A program made the position numbers and the translations under genes. Shown here in pieces: positions 26,180-34,947 of a DNA stretch of 64,000 bases. The notes under the pieces are model-generated. The model saw only the letters and a list, made by a program, of their open reading frames with translations. It made no database searches and had not been told where the DNA came from. The stretch covers positions 310,001 to 374,000 of the forward strand of contig NZ_JPOS01000039.1 of the NCBI RefSeq assembly GCF_000759025.1, written 5' to 3'. Source of the stretch: Phaeodactylibacter xiamenensis. GTDB taxonomy: Bacteria > Bacteroidota > Bacteroidia > Chitinophagales > Saprospiraceae. The stretch's first letter is position 1; each line of letters begins with the position of its first letter.

Positions 26180-26536
26180 TTACTCTTTTACCAGCACTAA
26201 TTCCTCCGGCGTACCGGCCCGGTTCATATTCATCCGGAGCGTATCTGCGCCTGAAACGGCAACTTCTACCATTTTCTCAGCCTGACCCTCAGCATGCGTG
26301 TACAGCTTATTGCCTTCCACGCGGTAGGTCCCCGCTTCTTCCTGTGTGCCAAAAGCGCCAGTATAAGTACCGGTGGGCTCAAATGTAAACGTAACCTGAT
26401 TGGCGTTGCGGCCGGATGTCTCCCCGTTTACGATCCAGCTGACACCCTGCCACGTACCGGTGATTTGGGCATCGCTGCCACTATCTGTGCAGGCAAAGAG
26501 GAAAAATAGCGGCAAAAGCAAGGGCAGGTATTTCAT
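26180..26536 (-). CDS. Small lipocalin-like lipoprotein
   Basis: 118 residues with signal peptide and lipobox FLFAC (Cys16). The mature part begins DSGSDAQITGTWQGVSW, a GxW start typical of lipocalin-like proteins in Bacteroidota, followed by strands VTFTFEPTGTYTGAF and YRVEGNKLYTH. Probably a lipid-anchored envelope protein binding a small hydrophobic ligand; the ligand is unknown. It converges with the two-component operon. Confidence 0.7.
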   Translation of the reverse strand: MKYLPLLLPLFFLFACTDSGSDAQITGTWQGVSWIVNGETSGRNANQVTFTFEPTGTYTGAFGTQEEAGTYRVEGNKLYTHAEGQAEKMVEVAVSGADTLRMNMNRAGTPEELVLVKE

Positions 26537-26856
26537 AAAGGATGGATGTAGGGTTGAGTGAATGATTTAAGATGCAGTAAGTTAACAAAAAACCGCGAGA
26601 TCCAACCGTCTCCTCAACAGCTCCGAAGCTGGCAGCTGGCTTCAGCTTAAAGCCTCGGCAGGCTGGCGTAAACCCTGGCAGCCTGAGCATGCAGGGCATT
26701 CGGTACCCTACCTCCCTACCATTCGGTATTTTTTGGTTAATCTTACTATCTGGACGTAGTCTAAATAAAACTTTTGCCATTTTCGCGTTGTCAGTAAGGA
26801 AAGCATGATTGCGATAGCAGGCGAATACTTGCTGCCAATAAAACTTATGAAAGGCT
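26537..26856. other. Gene-free stretch upstream of the Cys-cluster protein
   Basis: 320 bases without coding character. Short inverted stretches around 26627-26690 (GCCTCGGCAGGCTGGC...GCCTGAGC) could form a small stem. TAAAACTTTTGCC near 26766 has a TTTTG that could serve as a promoter element. Nothing firmer. Confidence 0.3.
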
Positions 26857-27201
26857 ATGGACAAAGAAAAAGGAATAGGGTACAGTGCACTGATCAATGA
26901 CTTCATTGAGGCGCAATACGAGGAGGAACGGCTCGCAGCGCTACCGGACCGCCCGGAAGACCTGATGCCTGAATTCACCACCGTTCATACCGAAGTGGTG
27001 GAACGGGATGGGTTGTTTATCGTGAATCTGGTCTACGTTAGCATTGAAGACCCTACTGTGCTGCTTCGGGTGCCGGTACGGGTGTGCCGCAACCGCAAGA
27101 TTGCCGAGATCATCGCCTCTTACAAATGCCGTTTGTGCGCCTGTGATCAGTGTATCCCTCTGAAAGTATCGATGGAAGATTTCGGGTTTGCACAGAATTA
27201 A
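26857..27201 (+). CDS. Small protein with a C-x2-C-x-C-x2-C cluster upstream of feoAB
   Basis: 114 residues, not recognised. The N-terminal half is acidic and helical (SALINDFIEAQYEEERLAAL). The middle is beta-like (ERDGLFIVNLVYVSIEDPTV). Near residue 95 it has YKCRLCACDQC, four closely spaced cysteines plus one earlier in VRVCRNRK, which could bind iron, an iron-sulfur cluster or zinc. It precedes feoA by 180 bases on the same strand with a palindromic site between, so it may belong to iron homeostasis; this is inference from context. Confidence 0.65.
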   Translation: MDKEKGIGYSALINDFIEAQYEEERLAALPDRPEDLMPEFTTVHTEVVERDGLFIVNLVYVSIEDPTVLLRVPVRVCRNRKIAEIIASYKCRLCACDQCIPLKVSMEDFGFAQN

Positions 27202-27239
27202 GTGGCTTGAGGTACTAGTGACCAAAAAGAGAGAGAAAG

Positions 27240-27278
27240 TACCTAGTATTAGGTATAAAAAACACCCCGATTAGGTAT
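27240..27278. promoter_or_regulatory. Candidate metalloregulator operator upstream of feoA
   Basis: A perfect 16-base inverted repeat TACCTAGTATTAGGTA lies at 27240-27255, followed by a further half-site TTAGGTAT at 27271-27278. The TTAGGT half-site resembles those of DtxR/IdeR-type iron or manganese regulators. Position, 60-100 bases upstream of the predicted feoA promoter, fits a control site. Confidence 0.45.
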
Positions 27279-27338
27279 TTTTGACCTTCAAGTGATAATA
27301 ATCACTTCCTGTGCTGATCTCGCCCTTTAATTTGGTGT

Positions 27339-27346
27339 TACTTTTG
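27339..27346 (+). promoter_or_regulatory. Candidate -7 element of the feoAB promoter
   Basis: TACTTTTG matches TAnnTTTG and lies 36 bases before the feoA start codon. No clear -33 element at the expected distance. Confidence 0.4.
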
Positions 27347-27381
27347 TGTTTTATTATTTGGATTAAATAAAAAGAAAGGGC

Positions 27382-27621
27382 GTGGTAGCAACAGTAGGGC
27401 AGCAAAACGAACTCAACCAAGCCAAGCCTGGCTTAAAGGGCGAAGTCTCTCATTTTTCCAATGAGCGCATCGGCAGTAAGTTAATGGCGATGGGGGTTTT
27501 GCCGGGCAGCCGGATCGAATACATCCGTAAAGCGCCCTTTGGCGGTGGTTGCTACGTTAAAGTTGATAATGTTTTGCTGGGGCTACGTAAGGCAGAGGCA
27601 GCGAGTATTGTGTTGAAGTAA
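27382..27621 (+). CDS. feoA: FeoA ferrous iron transport accessory protein
   Basis: 79 residues starting with GTG. SH3-like FeoA domain with GEVSHFSNERIGSKLMAMGV, LPGSRIEYIRKAPFGG and the end VLLGLRKAEAASIVL, the standard family layout. FeoA binds the cytoplasmic part of FeoB and supports Fe(II) uptake. feoB begins 18 bases after the stop, so the two are co-transcribed. Regulation by iron is likely given the upstream palindrome. Confidence 0.92.
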   Translation: MVATVGQQNELNQAKPGLKGEVSHFSNERIGSKLMAMGVLPGSRIEYIRKAPFGGGCYVKVDNVLLGLRKAEAASIVLK

Positions 27622-27638
27622 TCAGGTATCCCTTTCCA

Positions 27639-29759
27639 ATGACAAAGACGTTCACTATCGCCCTGTTGGGAAACCCCAACTGCGGCAAATCATCACTCTT
27701 TAATCAGCTTACCGGACTGCGGCAGAAAGTGGGCAACTTTCCAGGCGTTACCGTCGATAAGAAAGTCGGAAAGCTTGTGCTCGGGAACAGGCAGGAGGTC
27801 AGTATCATTGACTTCCCGGGCACCTATAGCTTTTACCCCACATCCATCGACGAGCGTATTGTCGTACAGTCTCTTTCCAATCCTAACGACGAGAATTACC
27901 CGGATGCCGTGGTATACGTGGCGGATGTGACGAAGCTGGAGAAACATTTGTTGCTGCTCACTCAACTACGGGATCTTGGGCTGCCGCTTGTACTGGCACT
28001 GAATATGTCTGATGTAGCTGAGCAACAGGGGCTGGAAGTATCCACTGAACTGCTGCGCAAAGGCCTGGGCGTCCCTGTGGTGATGCTCAGTGGGCGGACC
28101 GGTGCAGGAGTGGACGATTTAAAGCGCCTGCTTGAAGAAATGATTGCGAAGCCAGGCTCGTATAAGGCTTCCTCCCCCTTCTTCAGCATGAGCGGACAGG
28201 AAAAAGCATTGGCCGATGCTGCCAGAGCCATAGTGCCGGGCGCTAATACCTATCAGGGGCTTCTGATCGCTCATCATTATGAGTGGCTGCCCTTTTTGTC
28301 GGAAGCCCAACGGGCTTTGCTGAAGGATACAAGCGAAGAACATGGGTTTGTATCCCTTAGCTCACAGGTTGGGGAAACGATGCAGCGCTTCGACCGCTTT
28401 ACGCCGGTGGTCAAGTCGGCACTTAAGTCCGGCGATAGCGAGGAAAAGGGTATCACTGAGCGCCTGGATGCCGTACTGACGCATCGTTTTTTCGGCCCGC
28501 TCATCTTTTTCGGGCTAATGCTGCTGGTGTTTCAGGCTATCTTCGCATGGGCAGGTACGCCTATGGAGTGGATTGAGACCTTTTTTACCTTTGTGGGCGA
28601 TCAGGTGCGGGAAATTCTGCCTGCGGGCTGGTTTACTGATTTGTTGACGGACGGCATCATTGCCGGGCTGGGAGGGGTCCTGGTTTTTATCCCACAGATC
28701 ACTATACTGTTTTTGCTCATTGCCATACTGGAAGAAGTGGGCTACATGGCCCGGGCTGCTTTCATGTTTGATCAGGTCATGCAATCCTTTGGGCTGAACG
28801 GCCGGAGTATCGTTGCCTTGGTATCGGGTGGGGCCTGCGCCATTCCTGCCATCATGAGTACCCGCACGATTGGCAACTGGAAGGAACGGCTGATTACGAT
28901 TCTGGTGACGCCGTTTATCAGTTGCTCGGCCCGGATTCCGGTCTACACGGTGCTGGTCGGGTTTGTAGTACCCCCCAGGACGGTGCTCGGCATTTTCAAT
29001 ATGCAGGGGCTGGCATTTATGGGCTTGTACCTGCTCGGCATCGTAAGCGCCCTGGGGGCGGCCTATATATTCAAGCTCATCCTGAAGACCCGCGAACAGA
29101 GCTTTCTTATGCTCGAACTGCCTGAATACCGGGTGCCTGTGGTCCGTAATGTGGGACTGACGGTTTGGGAAAAGGTGCAGTCCTTTGTGGTGGAAGCCGG
29201 GAAAATTATTCTGGGCGTTTCTATCATCCTCTGGTTCCTGGCCAGCTATGGGCCTCCGGGCGAAATGGCTGCTGCCGAAACGGAAGCCCTGTCTGCTGCC
29301 GAACAGCTTCAGCTCGATGAAACCGAAACAGACAACCTGGTGGCTTCCCGCAAAATCGAAGCTTCCTTTGCCGGGCATATTGGCAAAGCCGTGGAACCCG
29401 TCATCCGGCCATTGGGCTATGACTGGAAAATCGGCATTGCACTCATCACTTCATTTGCAGCCCGTGAAGTCTTTGTGGGCACTATGGCCACTATCTACAG
29501 TATCGGGTCGGCCGATGATGAATTTACGGTCCGGGAACGGATGGCGCAGGAACGGAACCCTCTGACGGGCGAGCCGGTCTATAACCTCGCCACGGCACTG
29601 TCTCTGCTGCTGTTTTACGTTTTCGCCATGCAGTGTATGAGTACGGTGGCGGTCGTAAAGCGGGAGACCAAAAGCTGGAAATGGCCGGCGATTCAGTTTG
29701 CCTTTATGACCGGGCTGGCCTACCTGAGCGCTTTGCTGGCCTATCAGTTGTTAAGCTAG
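27639..29759 (+). CDS. feoB: Ferrous iron transporter FeoB
   Basis: 706 residues, inner-membrane Fe(II) transporter with a GTPase domain. G1 GNPNCGKS at 11-18, G2 threonine in GNFPGVTVDK, G3 DFPG at 58-61, G4 NMSD at 122-125. A helical region follows, then membrane segments from about 285 with the Gate motif GGACAIPAIMSTRT and a second gate CSARIPVYTV, and further helices to the end. A cytoplasmic insert rich in Glu/Ala near 540 separates two segments. No FeoC-like gene follows; instead a beta-barrel gene starts 83 bases downstream. Confidence 0.95.
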   Translation: MTKTFTIALLGNPNCGKSSLFNQLTGLRQKVGNFPGVTVDKKVGKLVLGNRQEVSIIDFPGTYSFYPTSIDERIVVQSLSNPNDENYPDAVVYVADVTKLEKHLLLLTQLRDLGLPLVLALNMSDVAEQQGLEVSTELLRKGLGVPVVMLSGRTGAGVDDLKRLLEEMIAKPGSYKASSPFFSMSGQEKALADAARAIVPGANTYQGLLIAHHYEWLPFLSEAQRALLKDTSEEHGFVSLSSQVGETMQRFDRFTPVVKSALKSGDSEEKGITERLDAVLTHRFFGPLIFFGLMLLVFQAIFAWAGTPMEWIETFFTFVGDQVREILPAGWFTDLLTDGIIAGLGGVLVFIPQITILFLLIAILEEVGYMARAAFMFDQVMQSFGLNGRSIVALVSGGACAIPAIMSTRTIGNWKERLITILVTPFISCSARIPVYTVLVGFVVPPRTVLGIFNMQGLAFMGLYLLGIVSALGAAYIFKLILKTREQSFLMLELPEYRVPVVRNVGLTVWEKVQSFVVEAGKIILGVSIILWFLASYGPPGEMAAAETEALSAAEQLQLDETETDNLVASRKIEASFAGHIGKAVEPVIRPLGYDWKIGIALITSFAAREVFVGTMATIYSIGSADDEFTVRERMAQERNPLTGEPVYNLATALSLLLFYVFAMQCMSTVAVVKRETKSWKWPAIQFAFMTGLAYLSALLAYQLLS

Positions 29760-29842
29760 AGCGAAATTGCCGGGTATCCATAGCAGTGGAAGTTGCTCCG
29801 TTGGGCGCTTATCCTTAACTTGCCACCCTAAATCCACTTCCT

Positions 29843-30592
29843 ATGAAATACCTGTTTACTCTTGCTTTCCTGTGCAGCGCTTTTTTTGTACTGGCGCAGG
29901 ACACCACTGCCCAATCCGTGGAAATTTACTCCACCAATGGCGGTGAATTCATTTTCTCTTTTGCTGATGTAGATGTGAACGATGCAGATGCCTCAGGCAT
30001 CCTTCGCTTTTCTGCCTTTTTTCATGTTGGCCAAAAGTGGCACTTTGATTTCGGGAATAACTTCGGTTTGTTTACCGGCTACGGTATTCGAAATATCGGC
30101 TTTATCACTGAAAATGATGGCATCAGCATCGCAGAATTTGCCAACGCAATAGAACCCGGCGACGACGTGAAAGTCAAGCGGCGGGCTTATTCGCTGGGCG
30201 TACCCGTAGCGTTTAAAATTGGCAACTTCGACCGGAACACTTTCGTGTACGGAGGGGCTGAGGTTGATTTTCTGTTCAACTACAAAGAGAAACTGTTTAT
30301 TGATGACGATAAGGAGGAAAAATTCAATGAGTGGTTCAGTGACCGTACCAACCTGCTCATGCCTTCTGTTTTTGGCGGCATGCAGTTCCCGGGTGGGGTC
30401 AATTTGCAGTTCAAGTATTACCTGACCAACTTTCTGAATCAGGATTATACGGAGCGCGTAGATGGTGTAAATGTAATGCCTTACCAGGATGTCGATAGCC
30501 GCCTGTTTTATCTGTCTGTTTCCTTCAATATTGGGCGCGACAGCAACTTGTTTTCGAAAGAGGAACCGGTTCAGCGGCGGACTTCGTTTTAA
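29843..30592 (+). CDS. Outer-membrane beta-barrel protein
   Basis: 249 residues with signal peptide MKYLFTLAFLCSAFFVLAQ. The mature protein has alternating strands with aromatic ends (FHFDFGNNFGLFTGYGIRNI is the clearest region, near residue 70), and a final strand LFYLSVSFNIGRD followed by a short tail. This is the PorT/OmpW-like small barrel type common in Bacteroidota. It follows feoB on the same strand and precedes a terminator hairpin, so it may be co-transcribed with feoAB, but no iron ligand is evident. Confidence 0.7.
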   Translation: MKYLFTLAFLCSAFFVLAQDTTAQSVEIYSTNGGEFIFSFADVDVNDADASGILRFSAFFHVGQKWHFDFGNNFGLFTGYGIRNIGFITENDGISIAEFANAIEPGDDVKVKRRAYSLGVPVAFKIGNFDRNTFVYGGAEVDFLFNYKEKLFIDDDKEEKFNEWFSDRTNLLMPSVFGGMQFPGGVNLQFKYYLTNFLNQDYTERVDGVNVMPYQDVDSRLFYLSVSFNIGRDSNLFSKEEPVQRRTSF

Positions 30593-30656
30593 CGCCTGTT
30601 TCGTGATCGAAAAGAAATTTGGAGCCTGGCACCTGGGCTTCGATCAAAAAAAAGAA

Positions 30657-30687
30657 AAGCCCGGCAAGCATTTAGCCTGCCGGGCTT
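30657..30687. terminator. Intrinsic terminator-like hairpin between convergent genes
   Basis: Perfect 10-bp stem AAGCCCGGCA/TGCCGGGCTT with an 11-base loop. The A-run on its left (30646-30658) gives a T-run on the minus strand. It lies between the convergent ends of the 29843-30592 and 30712-33918 genes and can serve both. Confidence 0.8.
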
Positions 30688-30711
30688 AATTCGTTTCAGG
30701 GTAACCTGAAT

Positions 30712-33700
30712 TTACGGCCGGTTAGCTTTTACAAACCGAATCACTTGCCGCTGCCCGTTTTCCAGTCGGGCTTCCATGAGATAAGTGCCGGGCCTGAGCT
30801 GGCTGATATCCCAACGGGCTGTGGTTTTGGAGGATTCTTGCTCCTGGGTCTGCATGGCCTGGCCCAGCGCATTGTAGAGCTGATAAGTAACCGGGAGGTC
30901 TTCCCGGGTTTCCAGTTCGATGAACAGCTCTTCGCTGGCAGGATTAGGATAGGCCTGCATGCTCAGCTGCCCCTCAGGGTTTTCCATACTAATGCCTTGT
31001 GGTGTATGGCCCCCATTCAGGAATATAGGATTGGTGACCGTTGAGACGTGGCTGACCACGGCTTCTGCTGTTCCGTTGGGATCAGTCGTGTAAACGGCAA
31101 CGCCCACGCCAATACAGTTATTCATCGGCAGATATACCTGATGGATCAGCTGCCAGTTGGTACCATACTGGCTGAAGTAGCCCCTGATCCAGTTGCCCTG
31201 ACGTACCAGCCGCAGCCAGTATGGGAAAGGCTTGTACAAGAGAATACTGTTGGCATTGCCACCGGTTTGATAGCGGGTATGCCACCGCAGGAGGCTAGTG
31301 AGATTGGAGAAAACACCTGCCATTTTCGACCCCGGATTGCCGGATTCCCGCATCATGAGCCCCACGTAGCCATTGTCCACATCTTCTACCTTGAACTGCA
31401 TGCCACTGTTTCCGCAGAGTGGTTGGTACATGTAGCCCATGTTGTCAAAATTGTTGTCCGGAGTAGTCCGTCCGGTGCTCGTCAGGGTATAGTCCCCGTC
31501 TTCAGGGGCAGGTTTGGAGCAGGGATCGAAAGCATAGGTATTGCTTGAGTTGCCGATACTGCCGGTAGACCACTGTGGGGGGAGGGCATTGCTCACGTCC
31601 ACATACACGGAAGCCGTGCAGTCATCGGTGTTGCCAGATTGGTCACTGATGGTAACCGGAAATTCAAAGGTCATAAACTTATCATCACAATCGAATACTG
31701 TGGCCGGGAAGTCGACTTCCGTAATGAAACAATTATCAAAACTGTTTATCGCATCAAAGACATCTGACTCCTGCAGGGTGTAAAATCCGTCCCACTGTAT
31801 CTCAACGGTTGAATTCAGACATACCGCGACTGGTGGAATATCGTCAATAACAGTAACTGTAGCTTCGCATTGGTCCGTGTTGTCGCTATCATCTGTAACG
31901 GTCAGGGTCACAGTATTATCATCCAGGTCATCACAGTCAAAGTCAACCTTATCTAATGAAACGCTCTTTATGCCACAATTGTCAGATGATCCGTCATTGA
32001 CCTGCGCTGTAGTAATAGAGCCCTCTCCGTCACTATTTAGGTAGACTTCCACATCCTGGCACAATGCAACCGGATCTTCAGTATCATTTACCGTGATGGT
32101 GAAAGAGCAGTCACTTTTCAGGTTGGAGTTATCGGTAGCGGTAGCCGTGACGGTTGTGGTGCCCACCGGGAAAAAGGTGCCGCTGCTTTGGCTGTAGGTG
32201 ACAGAGGCGATGCCGCAGAAATCGGAGGCAGTGGCAGCCACGTAGTTGACGATAGCACCGCAGTCTCCCGTATCATTGCTAAGTACAAGATTGGAAGGGC
32301 AGGAGATCGATGGAGGAGTAATATCATCCTCACAGGTAACGGTAAGCAAAAAGTAACCCTCATCCCCGCCAAAGCCATCAACGTAGATCCAGTAATCTGT
32401 TCCGGCGGCGGTGCAAAAGGTAGCTTCAGAAGTAGATCCTGAGCCTCCATCATCGTCACCTGCTTCGCAAATTAAGGCTCCACAGTTGCCGCTGTAAATA
32501 TTAATCTGGGTATCGAAAGCAGACCCTGCTGTACTAACCGTAACAATTTGGCCATTCCCGCTGAAACGATACCATACCCCTTCATTGGGTGTCCCGCCTC
32601 CTGTACATGCCATAGGGGCATCATTTTCAGTGGCATTAATTGTATTGCCAGAGTAGTTGCGGCCGCACTCCACCGGGATGGCGTTGGCGCAAAGGTCATT
32701 GTCCGGGACCACGCAGTCAGACAGGCAGCCACGGGAGTCAATATGGGATTGGATATTATTGGTATTGTCTGCTGTAAACTCAGTGGCCGCACAAACAATG
32801 AATGCAGACATGATGGTGACGTTTTCAGTAGCAAGGCTATGCAAGCCATTCCAAAGGTGCCCGATTTCATGTGCACTCAGCGAGGAAAGACAACTCAGAG
32901 CCGGATTAAAATCCTCACATACGTTGTACCTGTCCCCGGTGCAGACCACACCAAGCCCGTCTGCCCGGCCAATTAGTCCGAATTCCGGTTCGGCTTCAGA
33001 CCCCCTGAAGACATTCCGCGCTACCCACAACTGGCCGATATCATGCGTTGCGAAGTTCCCGGCTGTATTCCCCCATGTTGCAAAATCAGGCAGCAGGATA
33101 TCCATAAAGGCACTCCCAGACCAGGGGTCAGCACCGGAAGAAGCAGGAATGACCATATCTACAATAACATAGTCGATATTAAAAGGTGTGTAAAGCCCTT
33201 CCATGATATTCGTAATATCGAGGATATGGTTTTGGACAGCATTGACAGAACCAAACTTGGTGACCATATCAAACGCGCCCGCCAAAGCCAGCTCCACTTC
33301 CTTCACACAGGGGTCCATCATTCTGGTGGGGGAATCGGTAGGCGTTTCCTTTTTCGGAGCATGCTCACGGGCCTCTGACATCCCACAGTGCAGCTCAGGG
33401 TCCTTAAGCACATCACTGGCTTGGTAAACTACATAATGGGCTGGGTTAGCACCCTTCAAAAAAACAGACAAAGGTTCAATATAGTATTCGGCATCCCGGG
33501 ACTTTAATACCCCCCGGATGTAGCTTTCGTGGATGCTCATCCTGACCATGCCAGCATCCTGTGATGTGAACCGCCCTTTGAATATGGCATTTTGGGGAGG
33601 TGTCTGGTACGTTATCCCCCGCTCTGTCAGTACCTTGTATTTAAATCCAGGCTTGAACAAAGGTGCAGGATGGAGCTGTACGTTCCAGTTGTGCGCATTT

Positions 33701-33918
33701 CCGAGTTGTAATGCTACATGCAGGCCGCCTTTCGTTTCCCGGTTTACGACCATTGGAGAAATGTCCAAGCGGAAAACCTCATAGTTTGAAAAGGTACGTT
33801 CAAGTGCATCAGTTTCCAGTGAAACCGGAGTCCCCTCAATCTGAAGGGGGCTCCCTTTGTCCTGCGCATAAAGATTTGGCAAGATTAGCAACAGCAAAAA
33901 AGTGAATTGAATTCTCAT
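30712..33918 (-). CDS. Secreted reprolysin-like zinc metalloprotease with HYR domains and T9SS sorting domain
   Basis: 1068 residues. Signal peptide MRIQFTFLLLLILPNLYAQ; pro-region about 20-190; metzincin catalytic domain about 210-395 with HEIGHLWNGLH (H350, E351, H354, H360); a pre-peptidase C-terminal beta domain about 400-525; HYR-like Ig repeats about 535-770 (two clear, with DDITPPSISCPSN and TDEDPVALC-type joins); a lectin/laminin-like region about 790-970; and a C-terminal type A sorting domain, AYPNPASEELFIELE to the end. Exported through Sec then the type IX system and attached to the cell surface or released. The substrate is unknown. Confidence 0.88.
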   Translation of the reverse strand: MRIQFTFLLLLILPNLYAQDKGSPLQIEGTPVSLETDALERTFSNYEVFRLDISPMVVNRETKGGLHVALQLGNAHNWNVQLHPAPLFKPGFKYKVLTERGITYQTPPQNAIFKGRFTSQDAGMVRMSIHESYIRGVLKSRDAEYYIEPLSVFLKGANPAHYVVYQASDVLKDPELHCGMSEAREHAPKKETPTDSPTRMMDPCVKEVELALAGAFDMVTKFGSVNAVQNHILDITNIMEGLYTPFNIDYVIVDMVIPASSGADPWSGSAFMDILLPDFATWGNTAGNFATHDIGQLWVARNVFRGSEAEPEFGLIGRADGLGVVCTGDRYNVCEDFNPALSCLSSLSAHEIGHLWNGLHSLATENVTIMSAFIVCAATEFTADNTNNIQSHIDSRGCLSDCVVPDNDLCANAIPVECGRNYSGNTINATENDAPMACTGGGTPNEGVWYRFSGNGQIVTVSTAGSAFDTQINIYSGNCGALICEAGDDDGGSGSTSEATFCTAAGTDYWIYVDGFGGDEGYFLLTVTCEDDITPPSISCPSNLVLSNDTGDCGAIVNYVAATASDFCGIASVTYSQSSGTFFPVGTTTVTATATDNSNLKSDCSFTITVNDTEDPVALCQDVEVYLNSDGEGSITTAQVNDGSSDNCGIKSVSLDKVDFDCDDLDDNTVTLTVTDDSDNTDQCEATVTVIDDIPPVAVCLNSTVEIQWDGFYTLQESDVFDAINSFDNCFITEVDFPATVFDCDDKFMTFEFPVTISDQSGNTDDCTASVYVDVSNALPPQWSTGSIGNSSNTYAFDPCSKPAPEDGDYTLTSTGRTTPDNNFDNMGYMYQPLCGNSGMQFKVEDVDNGYVGLMMRESGNPGSKMAGVFSNLTSLLRWHTRYQTGGNANSILLYKPFPYWLRLVRQGNWIRGYFSQYGTNWQLIHQVYLPMNNCIGVGVAVYTTDPNGTAEAVVSHVSTVTNPIFLNGGHTPQGISMENPEGQLSMQAYPNPASEELFIELETREDLPVTYQLYNALGQAMQTQEQESSKTTARWDISQLRPGTYLMEARLENGQRQVIRFVKANRP

Positions 33919-34209
33919 GTTTTCGGGTTTGTAGGTGAATAGAAATATACCCCTGCCCGGTGTGGACAGGATACAATATCAGGATGCTGTAGGGGGGATA
34001 AGCAAACAAACAGACATCAACGGGTCGGTACAGACCGGTTAAAACTTAAGAATGATGAACCTGGAAACGGTTTGAAGAAAGGGTAAGTCTGGGTAGAGAA
34101 GAAGGACAGTCCTTATAACTAAATATAAAAGTACATTTATTTTGAGATCTTTTCAAACTTCTTTCGGGATAGGTGCGTGAATGTGTTGCAGATCAGTACA
34201 TAGTTTCGG

Positions 34210-34947
34210 TTAGGGCTTCGGGATAAAAATCCGTCCCTGTCCGGTTATTGCTCCGCCTTCGTTTAGCCCAAGCTGATGTCCCAACGGGGCGCTAAACTCA
34301 ACCGTTACCTGATAGCCGGTATCTCCGAAACCAGACTGTATATCGGAAACAACCTGGAGGATTTTTAAATACCCACTCGCGCTTTCCGTCGCAGTCGTCA
34401 CCAGCCCCCGGTCAGCCCGGTCGACGGCAGTGGGGTGGTTTTTAAAATACCCTATCTCCACCATACCCGGCGCTTGACCTAGGGATAGCGTTTGCCCGGG
34501 CTGCAGCAGATCTTCCAGCTCAAGGGTGAGAGAAGAGGAGGCATCCGGTGCGGGTAGGTAAAAACAGAATCCCACCCCCCGGTAACTGGCCGAACCGTAA
34601 AACTGATCGGCGTTGTTGAAGACCGCTTCGTCTTGAAAATTGGTGTCGATAAGGGTGCTGTCATTGAAGAAAACAGAATAGACTTCTGTGGTTGCGCCGC
34701 TTTCGATAACCTGGAATTCATTGCGGCCCTCGGGGGTATCCGGGTCGAGGTCGGCATATAGCTCGATGTGTTCAGTGGTGGCTACGGCACCGGAAAGGGT
34801 AAGTGTGGCGTCAATAAAGTAAGCGGAGGTCGCAAAGCCGGGCTCACCGGGCGCGAAGTCCTGTAGCGCTGTATCATCACTGCTACAGGCAAAAAGGAAG
34901 CACAAACTGCCCCACAACCCATATTTTAGATCACTTACCAATGCCAT
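34210..34947 (-). CDS. Putative lipoprotein, last gene of the sigma-factor operon
   Basis: 245 residues, with a lipobox-like LCFLFAC placing Cys at about residue 21. The mature part is beta-rich, with YFIDATLTLSGAVATTEHIE and GVGFCFYLPAPDASSS. Not recognised. Its start overlaps the end of the upstream barrel gene by 13 bases, so the two are translationally coupled. It is probably a partner or target of that protein in the envelope. Confidence 0.6.
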   Translation of the reverse strand: MALVSDLKYGLWGSLCFLFACSSDDTALQDFAPGEPGFATSAYFIDATLTLSGAVATTEHIELYADLDPDTPEGRNEFQVIESGATTEVYSVFFNDSTLIDTNFQDEAVFNNADQFYGSASYRGVGFCFYLPAPDASSSLTLELEDLLQPGQTLSLGQAPGMVEIGYFKNHPTAVDRADRGLVTTATESASGYLKILQVVSDIQSGFGDTGYQVTVEFSAPLGHQLGLNEGGAITGQGRIFIPKP

